From: Neoechinorhynchus agilis
Taxonomy: Eukaryota > Acanthocephala
NCBI GenBank assembly: GCA_051530055.1
Contig: CM121342.1
Location: 13,020,001 to 13,084,000 of the forward strand
Direction of reading: 5' to 3'
DNA length: 64,000 bases
The translations under genes were made by a program, and so were the position numbers. The notes beneath the pieces were generated by a model. The model was not told where the DNA came from, did not search any database, and was given only the letters and a program-made list of their open reading frames with translations. The first letter of the stretch is position 1. Every line of letters starts with the position of its first letter. This document shows positions 1 through 10,512 of this stretch, piece by piece.

Positions 1-629
1 CTGGCCTCGAGCATGAACTGGATTTTATGTTGGATTTATCAGGACGGATGGGTTATCCGTTGAATCTGGTTAGGAAGGTGATCAGGAACGCTAGGTTTGG
101 GAGGCCGACAGTCGTGACATCGGATAAGGGCCGTGTGTTTCTTGAGTTGCCTTTTATTGACGATTCCTCCCATCGAAGTTTATCCAGGGTCTTATTGACA
201 GGCCACCAGAGCAAACGTACGCTCGTCTATTTCAAACGAAGAAATAATCTTCATGGCCTGATCTGTCCGAGCATTCGTGACAGCCCAAGTGGTGCGGTAT
301 ATAAAATATCTTGCTCGGATTGTGATCGCTACTATATTGGCCAGACAAATAACTTTGGGAGGAGGATAAGGGAACATCGCTATTCACTAAGGAAACGGGA
401 CACAAACTCCGCTGTGGTTTCCCACTCTCTGAATACGGGCCATAAGGTCGATATTAACGACGCATATTTGTTGGTACGCAATGACCACAAGGTTGAGCGT
501 GTTATTATCGAGGCCATGTACATTCAGGGAGCCAATACTTTCGAAGGAAACAATACAGATTATTCCTCAAAGTTGAGGATACCTCCTGATAAGACAATTA
601 GTTTGCCGAATTCCATTTCAGACAATTGA
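1..629 (+). mobile_element. Penelope-like element, 3' coding part (GIY-YIG endonuclease)
   Basis: An open frame runs from the window edge to a stop at 627-629. Its N-terminal third matches the post-RT linker of Penelope-like elements (GRMGYPLNLV, equivalent to GRYGYPLHLVER in the second family at 38.6 kb). The C-terminal half is a GIY-YIG nuclease: VYKISCSDCDRYYIGQTNNF, then a conserved arginine-rich segment and the VERVIIEAMYI helix. The RT domain lies upstream, outside the window. Protein identity to the copies at 37-40 kb is only moderate, so this is a different family. A hammerhead-like motif begins at base 630, directly behind the stop codon, as expected for this element class. Confidence 0.9.
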
Positions 630-675
630 CTGAAGAAGTCCAGCGTGATTAGACGAAATATTTCAATTAAAGTGA
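630..675 (+). ncRNA. hammerhead-ribozyme-like motif in Penelope-like 3' UTR
   Basis: CTGAAGA at 630-636, one extra A, a short stem II (GTC 638-640 with GAC 652-654), then GAAA at 655-658 followed by TATTTCAATTAAAG. The order CUGANGA, stem II, GAAA is the hammerhead core. Hammerhead motifs are known in Penelope-like elements. Stem II is only 3-4 bp here, so activity is doubtful, but the same layout recurs at six or more places in the window. Confidence 0.6.
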
Positions 676-984
676 TTTTTGGATATATTTTTTCCCCACT
701 TTCATATACTCATGAAAGGAAAGTCCCATATTAGGAAGATGAATACATAAAAAATTCAGCACAATTACGCATGTTAAGTCGTCCGCATAGATATTAATTT
801 TCTTATAGACCGTACAGTTAGGTATTGGGACGGAGAGCCCTGAGGTACCCCTTTCAACCGTAGGTGCCAGCAGACAGGCGCTAACGATGTTCCCGTGAAT
901 GGCCTCAGAAAGTCGATCTGAGACAGACCTTTCGTCGCGAGAGCTCACAGCTCTCTACTTTCAGGTTCTCGCGATGGGGTCGTT

Positions 985-1398
985 TGAGCTAGATTGTTGG
1001 TAGTTTCGACACGAGAATCGGGGATGGGGTTGGAGGCTGTTCCTCTGGAATCTGTGGGAACTCTTCTCACTGATGAGGTAACGAGGATCGCAATGTCCTT
1101 AAGATATGGTCTCCCGATATGAACGCCCCATCGCTGTCGATGTAAGTCTTTGGTTGATGCTTTCGAGCTACACGGTCCCGTTTGCCGATAGTCAGGAGGA
1201 AGGTTCTTACGCCATTCTGAGATCAATAGCGTAATTTCTCGGGCGTTGAGAACGGTGAACTTCCACAACATCTTGGAGCCCGCCCATCTTTGTCGACTAG
1301 ACGGTCGTCGACATGACGGAATTTTGGTCTTTCAGTGGCGGGAGGACAAATGCCTTCTCTGGGACGCAACGCGTGTGAACACCCTCGAACACACTCAT
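985..1398 (+). mobile_element. LINE 3' fragment with restriction-like endonuclease domain
   Basis: One continuous reading with three in-frame stops matches the end of the LINE at 44.3-48.5 kb. It contains a GTLLTDEVTRIAMSLRYG segment, a zinc-knuckle-like HRCRC...HGPVC, and the [13 protein letters not shown] / WDATRVNT endonuclease core. This family places a PD-(D/E)xK-type nuclease after the RT. The coding match stops at about 1395, exactly where the satellite array begins, so the last monomer was joined to, or seeded by, this LINE end. It is a dead fragment. Confidence 0.75.
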
Positions 1399-4300
1399 CA
1401 GGGAGGTTGGATAGCGCATGGAGAAATCTGCGCATAGTTGACCGCTGTCCTTACTAACCGTATGTTCAACAACAACAATTTATTCGGCCATGAATCATGG
1501 GTATAGATCGCAATTGACATTGTCAATGTAGCAGATGTATTCATATAAGATCGATCCACTTTGACGCTTTATCAGGCTATGAGGATAGCTTGGCCCACTC
1601 ATAAGTTAGGTTGGATAGCGCATGGAGAAAGCTGCGCACAGTTGACCGCTGTCCTTACTAACCGTATGTTCAACAACAATTTATTCGGCCATGAATCATG
1701 GGCATAGATCGCAATTGATATTGTCAATGTAGCAGATGCATTCATGTAAGATCGATCCACTTTGACGCTTTATTGGCATATGAGGATTGTTTGGCCCACT
1801 CATAAGAGAGGTTGGATAGCGCATGGAGAAAGCTGTGCATAGTTGACCGCTGTCCTCACTAACCGTATGTTCAACAACAACAATTTATTCGGCCATGAAT
1901 CATGGGCATAGATCGCAATTGATATTGTCAATGTAGCAGATGTATTCATATAAGATCGATCCACTTTGACGCTTTATCGGGCTATGAGGATAGCTGGGCC
2001 CACTCATAAGTTAGGTTGGATAGCGCATGGAGAAAGCTACGCATAGTTGACCGCTGTCCTTACTAACCGTATGTTCAACAACAACAATTTGTTCGGCCAT
2101 GAATCATGGGTATAGACCGCAGATGACAATGTCAATGTAGCAGATGCATTCATGTAAGATCGATCCACTTTGACGCTTTATTGGCATATGAGGATTGTTT
2201 GGCCCACTCATAAGAGAGGTTGGATAGCGCATGGAGAAAGCTGCGCATAGTTGACCGCTGTCCTTACTAACCGTATGTTCAACAACAATTTATTCGGCCA
2301 TGAATCATGGGCATAGATCGCAATTGATATTGTCAATGTAGCAGATGTATTCATATAAGATCGATCCACTTTGACGCTTTATTGGGCTATGAGGATAGCT
2401 GGGCCCACTCATAAGTTAGGTTGGATAGCGCATGGAGAAAGCTGCGCATAGTTGACCGCTGTTCTTACTAACCGTATGTTCAACAACAATTTATTCGGCC
2501 ATGAATCATGGGTATAGATCGCAATTGACATTGTCAATGTAGCAGATGCATTCATGTAAGATCGATCCACTTTGACGCTTTATCGGGCTATGAGGATTGT
2601 TTGGCCCACTCATAAGAGAGGTTGGATAGCGCATGGAGAAAGCTGCGCATAGTTGACCGCTGTCCTTACTAACCGTATGTTCAACAACAACAATTTATTC
2701 GGCCATGAATCATGGGCATAGATCGCAATTGATATTGTCAATGTAGCAGATGTATTCATATAAGATCGATCCACTTTGACGCTTTATTGGGCTATGAGGA
2801 TTGTTTGGCCCACTCATAAGAGAGGTTGGATAGCGCATGGAGAAAGCTGCGCATAGTTGACCGCTGTCCTTACTAACCGTATGTTCAACAACAAAATTTA
2901 TTCGGCCATGAATCATGGGTATAGATCGCAATTGACATTGTCAATGTAGCAGATGTATTCATATAAGATCGATCCACTTTGACGCTTTATTGGCTATGAG
3001 GATAGCTTGGCCCACTCATAAGAGAGGTTGGATAGCGCATGGAGAAAGCTGCGCATAGTTGACCGCTGTCCTTACTAACCGTATGTTCAACAACAATTTA
3101 TTCGGCCATGAATCATGGGTATAGATCGCAATTGACATTGTCAATGTAGCAGATGCATTCATGTAAGATCGATCCACTTTGACGCTTTATTGGCATATGA
3201 GGATTGTTTGGCCCACTCATAAGAGAGGTTGGATAGCGCATGGAGAAAGCTGCGCATAGTTGACCGCTGTCCTTACTAACCGTATGTTCAACAACAACAA
3301 TTTATTCGGCCATGAATCATGGGCATAGATCGCAATTGATATTGTCAATGTAGCAGATGTATTCATATAAGATCGATCCACTTTGACGCTTTATTGGGCT
3401 ATGAGGATAGCTTGGCCCACTCATAAGAGAGGTTGGATAGCGCATGGAGAAAGCTGCGCATAGTTGACCGCTGTCCTTACTAACCGTATGTTCAACAACA
3501 ATTTATTCGGCCATGAATCATGGGTATAGATCGCAATTGACATTGTCAATGTAGCAGATGCATTCATGTAAGATCGATCCACTTTGACGCTTTATCGGCT
3601 ATGAGGATTGTTTGGCCCACTCATAAGAGAGGTTGGATAGCGCATGGAGAAAGCTGCGCATAGTTGACCGCTGTCCTTACTAACCGTATGTTCAACAACA
3701 ATTTATTCGGCCATGAATCATGGGTATAGATCGCAATTGACATTGTCAATGTAGCAGATGCATTCATGTAAGATCGATCCACTTTGACGCTTTATTGGCA
3801 TATGAGGATTGTTTGGCCCACTCATAAGAGAGGTTGGATAGCGCATGGAGAAAGCTGTGCATAGTTGACCGCTGTCCTTACTAACCGTATGTTCAACAAC
3901 AACAATTTATTCGGCCATGAATCATGGGCATAGATCGCAATTGATATTGTCAATGTAGCAGATGTATTCATAAGATCGATCCACTTTGACGCTTTATCGG
4001 GCTATGAGGATAGCTTGGCCCACTCATAAGAGAGGTTGGATAGCGCATGGAGAAAGCTGCGCATAGTTGACCGCTGTCCTTACTAACCGTATGTTCAACA
4101 ACAACAATTTATTCGGCCATGAATCATGGGTATAGATCGCAATTGACATTGTCAATGTAGCAGATGCATTCATGTAAGATCGATCCACTTTGACGCTTTA
4201 TTGGCATATGAGGATTGTTTGGCCCACTCATAAGAGAGGTTGGATAGCGCATGGAGAAAGCTGCGCATAGTTGACCGCTGTCCTTACTAACCGTATGTTC

Positions 4301-7010
4301 AACAACAATTTATTCGGCCATGAATCATGGGTATAGATCGCAATTGACATTGTCAATGTAGCAGATGCATTCATGTAAGATCGATCCACTTTGACGCTTT
4401 ATTGGCATATGAGGATTGTTTGGCCCACTCATAAGAGAGGTTGGATAGCGCATGGAGAAAGCTGCGCATAGTTGACCGCTGTCCTTACTAACCGTATGTT
4501 CAACAACAACAATTTATTCGGCCATGAATCATGGGCATAGATCGCAATTGATATTGTCAATGTAGCAGATGCATTCATATAAGATCGATCCACTTTGACG
4601 CTTTATTGGCATATGAGGATTGTTTGGCCCACTCATAAGAGAGGTTGGATAGCGCATGGAGAAAGCTGCACATAGTTGACCGCTGTCCTTACTAACCGTA
4701 TGTTCAACAACAATTTATTCGGCCATGAATCATGGGTATAGATTGCAATTGACGTTGTCAATGTAGCAGATGCATTCATGTAAGATCGATCCACTTTGAC
4801 GCTTTATTGGCATATGAGGATTGTTTGGCCCACTCATAAGAGAGGTTGGATAGCGCATGGAGAAAGCTGCGCATAGTTGACCGCTGTCCTTACTAACCGT
4901 ATGTTCAACAACAACAATTTATTCGGCCATGAATCATGGGCATAGATCGCAATTGATATTGTCAATGTAGCAGATGCATTCATATAAGATCGATCCACTT
5001 TGACGCTTTATTGGGCTATGAGGATAGCTTGGCCCACTCATAAGTTAGGTTGGATAGCGCATGGAGAAAGCTCGCATAGTTGACCGCTGTCCTTACTAAC
5101 CGTATGTTCAACAACAATTTATTCGGCCATGAATCATGGGTATAGATCGCAATTGACATTGTCAATGTAGCAGATGCATTCATGTAAGATCGATCCACTT
5201 TGACGCTTTATTGGCATATGAGGATTGTTTGGCCCACTCATAAGAGAGGTTGGATAGCGCATGGAGAAAGCTGCGCATAGTTGACCGCTGTCCTTACTAA
5301 CCGTATGTTCAACAACAACAATTTATTCGGCCATGAATCATGGGTATAGATCGCAATTGACATTGTCAATGTAGCAGATGTATTCATATAAGATCGATCC
5401 ACTTTGACGCTTTATCGGGCTATGAGGATAGCTTGGCCCACTCATAAGTTAGGTTGGATAGCGCATGGAGAAAGCTCGCATAGTTGACCGCTGTCCTTAC
5501 TAACCGTATGTTCAACAACAACAATTTGTTCGGCCATGAATCATGGGTATGGACCGCAGATGACAATGATCAATGTAGCAGATGCATTCATGTAAGATCG
5601 ATCCACTTTGACGCTTTATTGGCATATGAGGATTGTTTGTACCACTCATAAGAGAGGTTGGATAGCGCATGGAGAAAGCTGCGCATAGTTGACCGCTGTC
5701 CTTACTAACCGTATGTTCAACAACAATTTATTCGGCCATGAATCATGGGCATAGATCGCAATTGATATTGTCAATGTAGCAGATGTATTCATATAAGATC
5801 GATCCACTTTGACGCTTTATTGGGCTATGAGGATAGCTGGGCCCACTCATAAGTTAGGTTGGATAGCGCATGGAGAAAGCTGCGCATAGTTGACCGCTGT
5901 TCTTACTAACCGTATGTTCAACAACAATAATTTATTCGGCCATGAATCATGGGCATAGATCGCAATTGATATTGTCAATGTAGCAGATGCATTCATATAA
6001 GATCGATCCACTTTGACGCTTTATCAGGCTATGAGGATAGCTTGGCCCACTCATAAGAGAGGTTGGATAGCGCATGGAGAAAGCTGCGCATAGTTGACCG
6101 CTGTCCTTACTAACCGTATGTTCAACAACAATTTATTCGGCCATGAATCATGGGTATAGATCGCAATTGACATTGTCAATGTAGCAGATGGATTCATGTA
6201 AGATCGATCCACTTTGACGCTTTATTGGCATATGAGGATTGTTTGGCCCACTCATAAGAGAGGTTGGATAGCGCATGGAGAAAGCTGTGCATAGTTGACC
6301 GCTGTCCTTACTAACCGTATGTTCAACAACAACAATTTATTCGGCCATGAATCATGGGCATAGATCGCAATTGATATTGTCAATGTAGCAGATGTATTCA
6401 TATAAGATCGATCCACTTTGACGCTTTATCGGGCTATGAGGATAGCTTGGCCCACTCATAAGTTAGGTTGGATAGCGCATGGAGAAAGCTCGCATAGTTG
6501 ACCGCTGTCCTTACTAACCGTATGTTCAACAACAACAATTTGTTCGGCCATGAATCATGGGTATGGACCGCAGATGACAATGATCAATGTAGCAGATGCA
6601 TTCATGTAAGATCGATCCACTTTGACGCTTTATTGGCATATGAGGATTGTTTGTACCACTCATAAGAGAGGTTGGATAGCGCATGGAGAAAGCTGTGCAT
6701 AGTTGACCGCTGTCCTTACTAACCGTATGTTCAACAACAATTTATTCGGCCATGAATCATGGGCATAGATCGCAATTGATATTGTCAATGTAGCAGATGC
6801 ATTCATGTAAGATCGATCCACTTTGACGCTTTATCGGGCTATGAGTATTGCTTGGCCCACTCATAAGTTAGGTTGGATAGCGCATGGAGAAAGCTGCGCA
6901 TAGTTGACCGCTGTTCTTACTAACCGTATGTTCAACAACAACAATTTGTTCGGCCATGAATCATGGGTATAGATCGCTGATGACAATGATCAATGTATTC
7001 ATATAAAGTT
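1395..7010. repeat. satellite array, ~203-bp monomer, ~28 copies, alternating A/B types
   Basis: The phrase GGTTGGATAGCGCATGGAG recurs at 1405, 1609, 1810, 2014, 2219 and so on, with spacing of 201-205 bp. Two monomer types mostly alternate. Type A has (C/T)GGGCTATGAGGATAGCT, TTCATATAAG and often TAAGTTAGG. Type B has TTGGCATATGAGGATTGTTT, TTCATGTAAG and AAGAGAGG. This gives a ~405-bp dimeric higher-order unit. Copy-number variants (ACAACAATTT versus ACAACAACAATTT) and rare forms (TTTGTTCGG with GGACCGCAGATGAC) mark sub-blocks. One five-monomer block starting near 5453 recurs near 6468. Any short open frames inside are artefacts of the repeat. Confidence 0.97.
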
Positions 7011-7049
7011 GACCGCTGTCGTTACTTACCGATTAATAAACACGTTTTA

Positions 7050-7645
7050 ATAATGAACACGTTTTATTGACTTAGAAAAACGATCCATACACTTGCCAGC
7101 ATATATCTTTGCTGAAGTTATCTGGATGTCGGATGTTGAGGCAGGGAGGTGGGATTTGTCTTTGGAGTTATACAGGAGAATGACAAATTGGAAGTCTTTC
7201 CTTGTTCTCCGGTTATTAAGGAAAGATTGGACTTGGGGGAAGAAAGATTTTTCGTAGAGGCTGGTACGAGGGAGGGGGGATTAAAAAGGTTGTGGTTCCG
7301 GGTGTTTACTAGGGACGAGTATTTAGAGATGAGGGAAGAAAATTGTGGAGGGGGTTGAAGAAGACGGAGGGCGTTTTTTGAGAAAATGGAGTTGATGTGG
7401 TCGTCGAGATGAGGGAGTTAAGTCCCGCATTTTCTCGCTGCTCTCTAGTGGAAGGTTTCGAGGGAATGGAGAGCATTGGCGGAAAGGGCGAGGAAAATGG
7501 GGTAGGCGTATGTAAGGATAGGGAGGATGGCAGAGAGATAAAGGTGGGCAAGGTGTTTAGGGGAAACGCCGAGACGCCGGAGGAGTTTGAGGAGGTAAAG
7601 ACGAGGGTTTGCTTCAGAGAATGTAAATGAAATGTGGGCATCCAC
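7050..7645 (-). mobile_element. LINE tail (RT thumb and C-terminus) inserted in satellite
   Basis: Reading the minus strand from 7645 gives ANPRLYLLKLLRRLGVSPKH followed by LYLSAILPILTYAYPIF, the post-palm region typical of jockey/CR1-like non-LTR reverse transcriptases. After a few stops come a serine-rich stretch and NHNLFNPPSLVPAS, matching the usual C-terminal tail of such proteins. A related tail lies at 34.65-34.95 kb. The fragment separates the main satellite array from its decayed extension at 7640-8225, so it inserted into, or was captured by, the array. Confidence 0.65.
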
Positions 7646-8225
7646 AATTTATTCGACCATGAATTGTGGGTATAGATCGCAGAAGACAATGATGAATTTA
7701 GCAGATGTATTCTTGTGAGATCGATCCACTTTGACGCTTTATCAACCCATGAGGATAGCTTGGCCCACTCATAAGGGAGGTGGGTTAGGGCACGCCGAAA
7801 GCTGCGACAGTTGGCCGCTGTCCTTACTTACCGCATGTTCAACAACAACAGTTTATTCGTCTACAAATCATGGGTATAGATCGCAGATGACAATTAGCAA
7901 TGCAGCAGATGTATTCATATAAGATCGATCCACTTTTACGCTTTAATGGCCTAGCAAGAAAGCTTGGCCCAATCATAATGGAGGTTGGATAGCGCATGGA
8001 GAAAGCTGCGCATAGTTGACCGCTGTCCTTACTAACCGTATGTTCAACTACAATTTATTCGGCCATGAATCATGGGCATAGATCGCAATTGACATTGTCA
8101 ATGTAGCAGATGCATTCATGTAAGATCGATCCACTTTGACACTTTATTGGCATATGAGGATTGTTTGGCCCACCTATAAGTTAGGTTGGATAGCGCATGG
8201 AGAAAGCTGCGCATAGTTGATTGCT
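7640..8225. repeat. diverged satellite monomers
   Basis: About three more monomers of the same satellite. The first two are clearly more diverged (AATTGTGGGTATAGATCGCAG, GGGAGGTGGGTTAGGGC) and the third, from 7981, is nearly standard. Array edges usually decay fastest, which fits this flank. From about 8225 to 8560 the sequence is unique and I see no gene in it. Confidence 0.9.
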
Positions 8226-8775
8226 ACTTTCTTTTTTTGCCTAAATCTAGTTTTGGATGGTTTGAGAGAAAAGCCCATGCGAACGAGAGTTTGATTTATG
8301 AAGGCAAGGAGGTAATGCAATGTTGAGATTGCCGCAACGTAATTAGCTTCCTTGACTACAACAGTTAAGTCATCGGCATATACTGTTATCGAATGTTAAA
8401 TTCTGCAGTTTTGTACAATGAATTGCGATGCCAAAATAAAAGGGGTGGCTGAGAACGTTGAGCGTGTTGGAAGGTATAAATATAGCTCTACTCCTTATAA
8501 CTCGCTCTCGGAGTTGATGAGTTCTTGACATGTTTAGTAAGTCGTCCAAATTGTCTTCAAATTATTCTTTCAAACACGTACATCTACAGAGTATACTTAC
8601 TTTCCGTGGAGAAAAATCGTTTATCCGTTTGCTCTCTAGAGTTGTTAACTCACAAATCATCCGCCGTATTTTGATCAACATAACCAAAATTAGAGCCGAT
8701 GGAAAATGTACGCTCTGGCGCAATAGGAGTTTTTTCTTTAATGTGTATGTGATCATCGCGAAAAATAAGGGATTG

Positions 8776-9493
8776 TTAAGATCGATCACCAACATTTTGT
8801 GCTTCGTCGATTGTTGCGCAAACTCTGAAAGCCTCAACGATTTTCAGTATTTGATCAATTTTTCGCTCAATTTCTTCTTTATCATTGTTTTTAGAAGCGG
8901 CAGGCCAGCGTTCTTCTCTTCCTACATTTTCTTTTGATATTGAAGCAAATCCACTTTTGTTAAACAAGTGAATATCGTCAATGGTGATATGACGCAAAAT
9001 TCCTTTTGGATCAACAATAACAAAACCTTTGTAAACAGCTCCATCTTTAATAAATCCAAAGGATTTCGAGATTTTTTGCTTCCCATCGGTGAGCATTGTA
9101 AACTTCATTGATCCTATAGCACCATCAGCGCGTAATTCTTTACTCCTAAATTTTTTGTTCAAATTAAATTTCAATTAGTACTGATGTTTACCAAGCAAGA
9201 TGATTGGATTTGCTAGCCGTAGAGCAGGTGAGAGCTTCACAATTGATTTTATGGAAATCCTTCGCTCTATTGTTTAGAACAGCGATCGCCGTAGGACATG
9301 CATACTCGAATGCTAGCGGATAAAAGAATATTACTAAGAATTTTTCTTTATATTCCGACAACGAAACTATGTTTAATCTGCCTTCTACAACGGCTTCAGT
9401 CTCGAAATACGGTGCTGCATGGTTGATACCTGCTTCTTCCATTGAACGGGAACGAGAGACAAGGACACGTCTGAAAAACAGTCCACTTGACAT
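8776..9493 (-). CDS. peroxiredoxin-like protein, degenerate
   Basis: Typical 2-Cys peroxiredoxins reduce peroxides. Exon 1 (9493-9188) has an N-terminal extension rich in Arg/Ser that could target mitochondria, then VSLSEYKEKFLVIFFYPLAF, the peroxidatic motif as YACPTAI, and KINCEALTCS...NHLAW. A 46-nt GT-AG intron follows, with TTG|G joining to give the Trp codon. Exon 2 continues with KFTMLTDGKQKISKSFG and GFVIVDPKGILRHITIDD. Odd points: the usual VCPTE is CPTA; the usual Arg before ISK is Lys; about 40 extra residues sit between ITIDD and the ILKIVEAF helix; and the VCP resolving-cysteine motif is absent, the protein ending VCATIDEAQNVGDRS. It may be a one-Cys form or a decaying paralog. 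Start chosen as the first Met. Confidence 0.8.
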
Positions 9494-9622
9494 TGAACTT
9501 TTTAGTCGTTGCCTTTTTGTGCAAAGGAGACAATCTTAGGGGCAAAATGGTATGTCTACGAACATTAGTAGACGGATTTTTATTTCTTATAAAAATTAAA
9601 GAGTAACCGCCGAAACTGACGT

Positions 9623-9847
9623 CCGTTTGAACCGACCTACCAGAGCACGAATGATTCGAAGATTTTTGAACAAATTTCGATTCCCGAGCTTTTCTTGTAC
9701 AAACATAATGCGCCCAATGGCAGCTCTAAGTGGTTAAAGCCTGAAGTACTTTGGAAATATGATGCATTATTGGTTAAGAAGTCACAAATTGCCATATCTA
9801 TTAAGAATCGTCCAAGCCATTTAATTATTGACGAGATCCTAAGATAA
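9623..9847 (+). CDS. hypothetical open frame, unidentified
   Basis: Seventy-four open codons (PFEPTYQSTNDSKIF ... HLIIDEILR) ending at a TAA at 9845-9847. There is no in-frame ATG. An upstream ATG at 9548 could splice through a GTATGT...AAAG intron, but that join meets an in-frame TGA a few codons later. The composition (WLKPEVLWKYDALLVKKSQI) looks protein-like rather than random. I do not recognise the family. It could be the last exon of a short gene. Confidence 0.3.
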   Translation, partial: PFEPTYQSTNDSKIFEQISIPELFLYKHNAPNGSSKWLKPEVLWKYDALLVKKSQIAISIKNRPSHLIIDEILR

Positions 9848-10029
9848 GTAAGTACTTAGAAAATTTGAAGGCACAGATTAAAGTCATGCGTCTTATTCAT
9901 TTTTCGTCTTGAAGAATCAATCGAATGCATAATGTTGCAAATCACTGAATGCATCAGTCATTATCAATTCGAATTGTTTTATTCGCGCTTGGACTAACGA
10001 TATATCTCTCCGGTGTTGATGATCGACTA

Positions 10030-10291
10030 AAATAATAGCCTCAGCGAGGAAAAGAAGCGGCATAAGTACTCCTCGCTCGATGGGCATCAATATGTATTCA
10101 TCCTGATTGTGGTGGAAACGCTGGGATGTCTCGGAAAAGAAGCCGATTATTTCCTCTCCCGACTGGGAAAGATGCTGAAATATGCCACCGGCGATATGTG
10201 CTCCGGCAGCTTCCTGCTGCAGCGAATCAGCGCGGCGATCCAACGCGGCAATGCCGCGGCCATCAAGGAAGCTGCCGAACAATCATGACGA
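10030..10291 (+). mobile_element. LINE C-terminal fragment, unusually GC-rich
   Basis: Frame HQYVFILIVVETLGCLGKEA ... FLLQRISAAIQRGNAAAIKE, stop at 10287, matches the extreme C-terminus of the endonuclease-bearing LINE (FGVETLGALG ... IGLAIQRGNAASV at 48.3-48.5 kb). Its last ~150 bases are far richer in G+C than everything around them (for example GCGGCGATCCAACGCGGCAA). The 5' part is interrupted by stops. The minus-strand open frame here is a shadow. Confidence 0.7.
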
Positions 10292-10512
10292 CAGTTGAAG
10301 AATTGAACGAAAAGCAAATGCAATGATTGCTTTCACGAATGTAAAGTTTGTTGATGCTTTTACATCATAAAAAACTGCCCGAATGCAATAAAGAATTTTA
10401 TTTAAGAGCCACTGTGATATTCTGTAAGTATACACCAATTTGTTGCTTTGAGCAAACAGCACAACTTATAGACAATGGTTTATGTTCACAGATCTATGCC
10501 ATTTGACTATTT

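Noticed and set aside
1395-7010. CRISPR array or protein-coding tandem repeat
   Set aside because: Monomers are ~203 bp with no spacer/repeat alternation, and every open frame in them is broken between copies.
9548-9847. Selenoprotein with in-frame TGA, suggested by PSTK in the same window
   Set aside because: The join that puts TGA in frame gives no known selenoprotein motif and no SECIS element was recognised; an unplaced exon is simpler.
9917-10282. 121-codon minus-strand gene
   Set aside because: It is antisense to a recognisable LINE C-terminus on the plus strand.
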